Source: JAJZSS01 sp964463505 (GTDB lineage: Bacteria > Chloroflexota > Anaerolineae > Anaerolineales > UBA4823). Taken from it: a stretch of DNA of 27,313 bases. Below are positions 22,046 to 27,313 of the stretch, piece after piece (position 1 is the stretch's first letter; each line of letters starts with the position of its first letter). The stretch covers positions 1 to 27,313 of the forward strand of contig CAYXDC010000040.1 in assembly GCA_964463505.1 (NCBI GenBank), written 5' to 3'. The position numbers were made by a program, and so were the translations under genes. The notes under the pieces are model-generated. The model was not told the origin of the DNA. It searched no databases and saw only the letters and a list, made by a program, of their open reading frames with translations.

Positions 22046-23112
22046 TTCAAACGCGCAGGCTCGGGCGACTGGGTCAGGCCTCTCATAATCTGCTGGACCA
22101 ATCCGGGTCCGGCGTACACCAGACCGGTATACACCTGCACCAGGGCCGCCCCGGCGTCCAGCTTGCGCCGTGCGCTGGCGGCATCGGTGATCCCGCCGAC
22201 CCCAATCACCGGCAGCCTGCCCGCAGTCCGTTGTAGGATTTTAGCCACCATCGCTGTGCTCATGGCTTCCAGCGGTGTGCCGCTCAACCCGCCGCTTTCA
22301 GCGGCTGTCTGCGGATTCAAGCCCGCATAGGCTCCCAGCGGCGCGCGGCTGACGGTGGTGTTGGTGGCGATCACGCCATCCATGCCGGCGTTGAGGATAG
22401 CATCAAGGGCGTCGTCCAGCTCGCCGTCGCTCAGGTCAGGCGCCAGCTTTACCAGCACCGGCACGGCTTTTTTATGCAGGTTGGCCTGAATTTTGCGTTC
22501 GGCAGCCACTTCTACCAGCAGGCCTGTCAGGGCGGCTTTGCCCTGCAGCTCGCGCAGGCCGACCGTGTTTGGCGAGCTGATGTTGATCGCCAGGTAATCT
22601 GCCAGCGGCGCAAAGACCTGGATCAGCCTGATATAGTCGCTGGCGGCCTCGGCGTTGGGTGTGGTTTTATTCTTGCCCAGGTTCACGCCCAGGACCAACC
22701 CTTGGGGGCGTTTTCCCTGCATCTGGCGGGCGACAAATTCTGCTCCCAGGCCTGGAAAACCCATGCGGTTGATCAATCCCTGGGCGGAGGGTATACGAAA
22801 AACGCGCGGCTGTGGGTTGCCGGGCTGGGGTAATGGTGTCACGGTGCCGATCTCGATATGCCCAAAGCCCAGCGCAGCCAGCCCGTGCCAGCCCAGGCCA
22901 TCCTTATCATAGCCGGCTGCCAGCCCCACCGGATTGGAGAAGCGCAGCCCGAAAGCCTCCACCGCTTGTTCTGGGGCGCGGTAGCGGGCGCGCAAGAACG
23001 CTGCTACTGGCGGCAGATGGCCTGCCAGCCGGATCATATTTAAAGAAAGGTGATGCGCCTGCTCGGGTTCCAGCCGGAAAAGGAGCGGGCGCAAGCGTGG
23101 ATACAGGCTCAC
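22042..23112 (-). CDS. pyrD: Dihydroorotate dehydrogenase, class 2 (quinone-dependent)
   Basis: A 356-residue FMN enzyme that oxidises dihydroorotate to orotate and passes electrons to membrane quinones. Class 2 traits are present: an N-terminal amphipathic extension (YPRLRPLLFRLEPEQAHHLSL), the FMN-binding NPVGLAAGYDKDG, INRMGFP, the active-site serine segment INISSPNT, and the C-terminal GVGGI phosphate-binding loop. Length is normal for the class (about 340-360). The GTG start at 23112 overlaps the stop of the fused pyrFE gene (GTGA). It is the last gene of the operon, and its class means no pyrK partner is needed. Confidence 0.96.
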   Translation of the reverse strand: MSLYPRLRPLLFRLEPEQAHHLSLNMIRLAGHLPPVAAFLRARYRAPEQAVEAFGLRFSNPVGLAAGYDKDGLGWHGLAALGFGHIEIGTVTPLPQPGNPQPRVFRIPSAQGLINRMGFPGLGAEFVARQMQGKRPQGLVLGVNLGKNKTTPNAEAASDYIRLIQVFAPLADYLAINISSPNTVGLRELQGKAALTGLLVEVAAERKIQANLHKKAVPVLVKLAPDLSDGELDDALDAILNAGMDGVIATNTTVSRAPLGAYAGLNPQTAAESGGLSGTPLEAMSTAMVAKILQRTAGRLPVIGVGGITDAASARRKLDAGAALVQVYTGLVYAGPGLVQQIMRGLTQSPEPARLN

Positions 23113-24539
23113 CCGGCTTTTGATTCCTCCAGGAACTGGCGCACGGCGGTAACCTGCTCCATCGCAACCTGCCCGGTCTGCTCCCAGTAATCCAGAAGCT
23201 GTCGAATGGTGAAGACCGAATGCAGGTGGTAGCCGGCTTGCGCCAGGGCTTCGCTGGCCCCGGACTGCCGGTCCACCAGGACGACCACATCCCGGACGTG
23301 CAGCCCGGCCTCCACCAGCTTATCGATGGCTTCGAATTTGCTGCCGCCGGTGGTCGCCAGGTCGTCGATCACCAGCACCTGCTCGCCAGGGACGTAGTCG
23401 CCTTCGATCGCCAGGCGGGTGCCGTATTCCTTGGCTTCTTTGCGCGGGTAGATCATCGGCCAGCCGCCCAGCAGGCTGATGGCGGTGCCGATGGGCAGGG
23501 CGGCATAGGGCAAGGCGGCTAAACGCATGAATTCCAGCTCGCGCAGCACGGGGAGATAAGCCTCGGCGACCAGCCGCAGCAGGCGCGGCTCGCTGGCCAG
23601 GCGGCGCAGGTCAATATAGACGGGCGAGACCAGGCCGGATTTCAGGGTGAATTCGCCAAAGCGGATGCAGCCCGCCTGCAGCAGGCCATCCGCCAACGCG
23701 GCCGGGAAGATTGCCACCGGGGCTGCCTGGAGGCGCTCAGCGCTGATTTTTTGGCGGGCGGCATTGATCTCCCGGCATAGTCCGGCGGCAGCCACGGTCG
23801 GGTCGCCAGCGCGTGAGATGGCGCGTGAGACCGGCAGCAGCATCCCGAGGCCATCGGGGCGTAGGCCAGCCTGCAAAGCGGATTCAAGGTCGCCGCCCTG
23901 CGCGCCCACACCCGGTGCCAGGATCCACAGCTCGGGCGCTTGCCGGCGGACACGCAGTAAAGCCTGTGGGTGAGTTGCTCCAACCACCAGCCCCAGGTTG
24001 TCGTTTTCGTTCCAGGACTGCGCCTTGCGGGCCACGCTCTCGTACAGGGTCAATCCCCCGCCTGTGTCCAGCACGATCAGGTCCTGCAGATCGCCTGAGC
24101 CGGGATTGGAGGTCTTGCACAATAAGAAAGCCCCGCGCTCCGTGTCGCTCAGGAAGGGGGTCAGGGAATCCAGGCCCAGGTAGGGGCTGAGCGTGATCGC
24201 CCTGGCGCCCAGGGTCTGGAAGGCTGAGCGGGCGTAAGCCTCGGCGGTCGAAGCGATATCGCCGCGCTTGGCATCTAAAATGACCGGGACCTCCGGAGGG
24301 ATAGCGGCGATCACGTTTGCCAGCGCCTGCCAGCCGGTTGCCCCGTAAGCCTCAAAGAAGGCCGCGTTGGGCTTATACGCCAGCGCCCAGGGCTGCGTTG
24401 CTTCGATCAGGCGCTTGCAGAAGGCTTCCGCCCCCTGGGCGGTATTCTCTGCCAGGTCCGCCGGGTGTGGGTCCAGCCCGATGCACAGCAGCGAATTGAT
24501 CTCGCGGGCGCGCCCCTCCAGCTTTGAGAAAAATCCCAT
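23109..24539 (-). CDS. pyrFE: Bifunctional OMP decarboxylase / orotate phosphoribosyltransferase fusion
   Basis: A 476-residue fusion covering the last two steps to UMP. The N-terminal half (about 1-262) is a subfamily 2 OMP decarboxylase, with LLCIGLDPHP, the catalytic motif ILDAKRGDIAST, SPYLGLDSL and a late LAPGVGAQGGD. A short linker leads to orotate phosphoribosyltransferase (about 276-476), with FGEFTLKSGLVSPVYIDLR, PRKEAKEYGT and the PRPP-binding VLVIDDLATTGGSK. The order is decarboxylase then transferase, the reverse of animal and plant UMP synthase. The ATG at 24539 has TAGGAG upstream, 9 nt after pyrB, and its end overlaps pyrD by 4 nt. Confidence 0.95.
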   Translation of the reverse strand: MGFFSKLEGRAREINSLLCIGLDPHPADLAENTAQGAEAFCKRLIEATQPWALAYKPNAAFFEAYGATGWQALANVIAAIPPEVPVILDAKRGDIASTAEAYARSAFQTLGARAITLSPYLGLDSLTPFLSDTERGAFLLCKTSNPGSGDLQDLIVLDTGGGLTLYESVARKAQSWNENDNLGLVVGATHPQALLRVRRQAPELWILAPGVGAQGGDLESALQAGLRPDGLGMLLPVSRAISRAGDPTVAAAGLCREINAARQKISAERLQAAPVAIFPAALADGLLQAGCIRFGEFTLKSGLVSPVYIDLRRLASEPRLLRLVAEAYLPVLRELEFMRLAALPYAALPIGTAISLLGGWPMIYPRKEAKEYGTRLAIEGDYVPGEQVLVIDDLATTGGSKFEAIDKLVEAGLHVRDVVVLVDRQSGASEALAQAGYHLHSVFTIRQLLDYWEQTGQVAMEQVTAVRQFLEESKAG

Positions 24540-24548
24540 GATTGGCTC

Positions 24549-25538
24549 CTAAGCTTTGCCGAGCACCATCGCCAGCAGGGCCATACGCACGTACAGCCCG
24601 GATTCCATCTGGCGGAAGTAAGCGGCGCGCGGGTCCTGGTCCACGTCCATGGTGATCTCGCCCACGCGCGGCAGGGGGTGCATCACGATCATGTTTTCTT
24701 TGGCAAGTTTCATCACCTCGGCGTCGATGATGAATTCGCCTTTGACGGTTTCGTACTGCTCCAGGTCCTCGAAGCGCTCTTTCTGTACGCGCGTGACGTA
24801 CAGTACATCTGTTTGAGGGATCACCTCATCAAGGTTGGAGTATTCTTGCTGGGAAATCCATTTTTGACCGACTTCCGCCATGATCTCTTCCGGCATGCGC
24901 AGGATTTCTGGTGAGACATAATTAATGCGCACATTGAAGAGCGAGAGCAGCCGCGCCAGGGAGTGCACGGTGCGCCCGAATTTCAGGTCGCCCAGCATGG
25001 TCACGGTCAGCCCATCGATATGCCCCAGCTCGTTTTTGATCGTGTACAGGTCTAGCAAGGCCTGGGTGGGGTGCTCGCCAATCCCATCGCCGGCGTTGAT
25101 GACCGGCTTGCGGGCGTATTGGGCGGCTAACGCAGAAGCGCCGACTTCCGGATGGCGCAGCACGATCACATCGGCGTAGCATTCCAGGGTGCGGATGGTG
25201 TCCGGCAGGGACTCGCCTTTGGAGACCGACGAGTAGCGTACTTCGTTGATCGGGATCACCGAGCCGCCCAGGCGCTCCATGGAGGCGGTGAAAGAGGCTG
25301 AGGTGCGCGTGGAGGGCTCGTAGAACAGGTTTGCCAGGATCTTGCCTTTCAGCAGGTCAAAGGTGCCGATGCGCTCGACCATCACGCTCATCTCGTGCGC
25401 CACCTCGAAGATGTATTCCAGGTCGGGGCGGGCGAATTGTTTCACCGAAAGGATATCTTTGCCATAGAAAGGCGCTGTGCGCTGGTCGCCGAAAGGCAGG
25501 TGCGGGCTGGCATGTTGGGCTGGGGGTTGGTAGGTCAT
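24549..25538 (-). CDS. pyrB: Aspartate carbamoyltransferase catalytic subunit
   Basis: A 329-residue enzyme condensing carbamoyl phosphate with aspartate to N-carbamoyl-aspartate. Key motifs are FYEPSTRTSASF (carbamoyl-phosphate loop), HPTQALLDLYTI, LGDLKFGRTVHSLARLL and MHPLPRVGEI. It carries about 20 extra residues before the usual start. No regulatory subunit gene (pyrI) lies next to it. TAGGAG precedes the ATG. It is followed by pyrFE after 9 nt and preceded by pyrC with a 40-nt gap. Confidence 0.96.
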   Translation of the reverse strand: MTYQPPAQHASPHLPFGDQRTAPFYGKDILSVKQFARPDLEYIFEVAHEMSVMVERIGTFDLLKGKILANLFYEPSTRTSASFTASMERLGGSVIPINEVRYSSVSKGESLPDTIRTLECYADVIVLRHPEVGASALAAQYARKPVINAGDGIGEHPTQALLDLYTIKNELGHIDGLTVTMLGDLKFGRTVHSLARLLSLFNVRINYVSPEILRMPEEIMAEVGQKWISQQEYSNLDEVIPQTDVLYVTRVQKERFEDLEQYETVKGEFIIDAEVMKLAKENMIVMHPLPRVGEITMDVDQDPRAAYFRQMESGLYVRMALLAMVLGKA

Positions 25539-25578
25539 GGTTTTACTCCTAAAAATCAGGTTTGGATAAATGGTTTGT

Positions 25579-26652
25579 TTAATTCTGGTTCGCGCGCAGG
25601 TCGCGCCCGCTACCTGGCGGGGCGAGCACCTGCCCGTCGCGATAGGCTTCCTGGCCGCGCAGGACGACGCGTGTCACCCGGCCGCGCACCTTGCGGCCCT
25701 CGAAGGGCGTCCAACCGCAGCGGGTGTAGCTATCCGCGGCGTGGATCTCCCATTTAGTGTCCGGATCGACCTCAATATAGGTGTCTGGCTGCTCGGGCAG
25801 GCCGAAGATACGGCGTGGGTTGGTGTGGGTGCGGGCGATCAGGTCGTCCAGGCTCATCCGCCCGCTGTGCACACCCTCCAGTAGCAGTGGCAGGGCTGTC
25901 TCCAGCCCGGGGAAGCCGGGCGGGGGGTTCTCGCCGTCCTTTTCGGCGGCGGTGTGCGGGGCGTGATCGGTGGCAAAGCAGTCGATCACCTCCAGGTTGT
26001 TCCACAGGGCGTCGCGGTCGGCGGGGGTTGCCAGGCGTGGCCTGACTTCGCTGCGCCCGAAGGTAAGCCGGGGCAGGTCCTCCTGGGTCAGGAACAGGTG
26101 GTGAGGCGCCACCTCGCAGGTCACCGCCAGACCGCGCTCCTTGGCCTTGCGGATCAGCAGGATCTCTTCTGCGGTGGAGACGTGCGCCAGGTGCAGCGGG
26201 CGCTGGCACAACTCGGCCATCAAGATCGCCGCTGCCAGCGTGCGCCCCTCGGCATGGGCGACCACCGGTCCGGCGCCCGCTACGGGCCAGCGCTCAAAAT
26301 GCGCCTGCCACAGGCTCATCTCGTCCAGGCGCAGGGGTCCGTAGGTCTGGTCCAGGTACATTTTAAGCGCAGCAGCCCGGCCTGCCAGAACCGGCGTCAC
26401 GTCCAGGTTGTCCGGGCCAGCCCCCAGGAACTGGGCGTAATCGCAGCGCGCTGTGCGCCGGGCGGCGTCCAATGCCAGGGCCAGCGAGGCGGCGTCCGTG
26501 ACCGGCGGGCGGGTGTTGGGCATGGCCAGCACCGCCGTGAACCCGCCTGCCAGGGCGGCGGCGGTGCCGGAATCCCAATCTTCTTTGTGCTCCGCGCCGG
26601 GCTCGCGCATATGCACGTGCACATCGATCAATCCGGGGAGTTTCAGGCTCAT
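25579..26652 (-). CDS. pyrC: Dihydroorotase, CAD-like short form
   Basis: A 357-residue amidohydrolase that cyclises carbamoyl-aspartate. Metal ligands are visible: His12/His14 in DVHVHMREPG, the carboxylated lysine Lys97 in LKMYLD, the histidines in VVAHAEG and LAHVST, and the aspartate in CFATDHAPH. The protein starts directly at LPGLIDVHVH, without the N-terminal beta-sandwich part of the usual 420-430-residue bacterial type I enzyme. Several stretches (SGTAAALAGG, VTCEVAPHHLFL, PPPGFPGLET, HTNPRRIF) closely resemble, from memory, the dihydroorotase domain of animal CAD. CAGGAG precedes the ATG. It follows the permease gene by 29 nt. Confidence 0.93.
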   Translation of the reverse strand: MSLKLPGLIDVHVHMREPGAEHKEDWDSGTAAALAGGFTAVLAMPNTRPPVTDAASLALALDAARRTARCDYAQFLGAGPDNLDVTPVLAGRAAALKMYLDQTYGPLRLDEMSLWQAHFERWPVAGAGPVVAHAEGRTLAAAILMAELCQRPLHLAHVSTAEEILLIRKAKERGLAVTCEVAPHHLFLTQEDLPRLTFGRSEVRPRLATPADRDALWNNLEVIDCFATDHAPHTAAEKDGENPPPGFPGLETALPLLLEGVHSGRMSLDDLIARTHTNPRRIFGLPEQPDTYIEVDPDTKWEIHAADSYTRCGWTPFEGRKVRGRVTRVVLRGQEAYRDGQVLAPPGSGRDLRANQN

Positions 26653-26681
26653 CGGGGCTGCTCCTGGTCGAACACGTTCAT

Positions 26682-27313
26682 TCAGTCAGTCCCTTTGCGG
26701 GTTGGAGCAGCGCCGGAGACAGTTTTGGGTTTGAAGATGATAAAGATGGCGTTAAGCAGGATGCCCAACACGGCGGCGGTGGCAATCGCCGGCCAGCCGT
26801 TGGGGAAGATATTCTGCAGCAGCGGGATGGGCAGGAAACCGCCAGGGTAGCCGATGTGCCCGCCAATGCCCACCACCAGGACCAAAGCGCCAATCGCCAA
26901 TTGGCGCGGGTCGAATAAGTTCACTTTTTCGGAGATCATCAGCGCCACGCCTTGCAGGCCGATCACCCCGAACAGGTACACCGCCAGCCCGCCGCTGACC
27001 GCGGTGGGGATGCTTTCCACCACGCCCGCCAGTGTTCCGCTGAAGGACATCAGGATGGCGATGATCCCGGCCACGATCAGGGATGGGCCGGAATAGTTGC
27101 GCGTGATCACCATCAGCGAGTTGTTCTCGCCGTAGTTGGTGCCGGCGGCCCCGCCGAACAGGCCGTTGATCATATCCCCGATCCCATCCAGGACCAGGTT
27201 GAAGCCGATGAAGCGGTCCAGGTGATATTTTTCGCGCTTCATCTCCGTCGCCAGGTGGTCCACATACAGGCTGATCTGGTACAGGTGGGCGGTGGATTCG
27301 GTGATGGTGGCAA
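26682..27313 (-). CDS. Uracil/xanthine permease, NCS2 (UraA/PyrP) family, partial
   Basis: The reading frame stays open to the window edge, so only the C-terminal part (about 210 residues) is seen. An internal GTG at 27261-27263 should not be taken as the start. Family marks are FNLVLDGIGDMINGLFGGAA, the substrate-site segment TNYGENNSLMVITRNYSG, VESIPTAVSGGLAVYLFGVI and VLVVGIGGHIGY, with several membrane segments and a basic tail. It imports a nucleobase, probably uracil, given the pyrimidine genes directly downstream. It would be the first visible gene of the operon, whose promoter lies outside the window. Confidence 0.92.
   Translation of the reverse strand, partial: ATITESTAHLYQISLYVDHLATEMKREKYHLDRFIGFNLVLDGIGDMINGLFGGAAGTNYGENNSLMVITRNYSGPSLIVAGIIAILMSFSGTLAGVVESIPTAVSGGLAVYLFGVIGLQGVALMISEKVNLFDPRQLAIGALVLVVGIGGHIGYPGGFLPIPLLQNIFPNGWPAIATAAVLGILLNAIFIIFKPKTVSGAAPTRKGTD

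Noticed and set aside
23813..24190. Arg/Pro-rich plus-strand open frames across pyrFE
   Set aside because: They are shadow frames of the decarboxylase/phosphoribosyltransferase gene, with no family resemblance.
25954..26850. 298-codon plus-strand open frame over the dihydroorotase gene
   Set aside because: It is antisense to a clear pyrC and has a composition typical of a shadow frame in GC-rich coding DNA.
26682..27263. Complete 193-residue permease starting at the GTG at 27261-27263
   Set aside because: The frame stays open to the window edge and NCS2 proteins are over 400 residues, so this is the C-terminal part of a cut gene.
1..27313. CRISPR array, insertion sequence or prophage
   Set aside because: No regularly spaced repeats, terminal inverted repeats, transposase or phage genes were found on either strand.

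Overview
This window reads as a moderately GC-rich bacterial chromosome segment. It most likely comes from the Chloroflexota (class Anaerolineae or a near relative). That placement is an inference from the PATAN/DUF4388 protein next to a small GTPase, the giant multi-GAF kinase, the lipoproteins with Thr/Pro-rich linkers and the frequent TTG/GTG starts. No marker gene such as rRNA is present to prove it. I see no insertion sequence, prophage or CRISPR array, and the large genes are all intact.

Layout. (1) 1-324: the 5' part of a tRNA-Asn gene on the minus strand and a divergent plus-strand transcription unit, each with a near-perfect sigma70-type promoter. (2) 325-12267, plus strand: a signalling cluster. 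It encodes a DUF4388 (PATAN) protein, an MglA/Ras-like small GTPase, an alpha/beta hydrolase, a left-handed beta-helix (hexapeptide) protein, a response regulator with a degenerate GGDEF domain, a 2004-residue membrane histidine kinase with about eight GAF domains, a stand-alone receiver protein, and a second alpha/beta hydrolase whose nucleophile serine is replaced by glycine. A possible 55-residue ORF lies antisense in the only sizeable gap. (3) 12288-17592, plus strand: a thiamine salvage operon. A consensus promoter feeds a TPP riboswitch with a readable antiterminator/terminator switch, followed by thiamine pyrophosphokinase, a thiamine ABC transporter (binding lipoprotein, fused permease, ATPase) and a DUF402 nucleotide phosphohydrolase-like protein. 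(4) 17589-19324, minus strand: a 66-residue membrane protein, a DUF4126 membrane protein and a DUF2085 membrane protein. (5) 19470-21937, plus strand: two tandem DUF3048 (YerB-like) lipoproteins. (6) 22042-27313, minus strand: a pyrimidine operon, read right to left as uracil/xanthine permease (cut by the window edge), dihydroorotase, aspartate carbamoyltransferase, a fused OMP decarboxylase/orotate phosphoribosyltransferase, and class 2 dihydroorotate dehydrogenase.

How the genes fit together. The thiamine block is a self-contained uptake and activation pathway. The transporter imports thiamine, the kinase converts it to TPP, and TPP shuts the operon through the riboswitch. The 3' arm of the terminator hairpin is also the Shine-Dalgarno sequence of the kinase, so one hairpin could control both transcription and translation. 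The pyrimidine block covers the pathway from carbamoyl phosphate to UMP plus a nucleobase permease; carbamoyl-phosphate synthase is not in view.

The best candidate for something undescribed is the 325-12267 cluster. It is a co-directional set that could link a very large ligand-sensing kinase, two receivers, a PATAN/GTPase pair and an enzyme/pseudoenzyme pair of paralogous hydrolases. Its function cannot be read from sequence alone.
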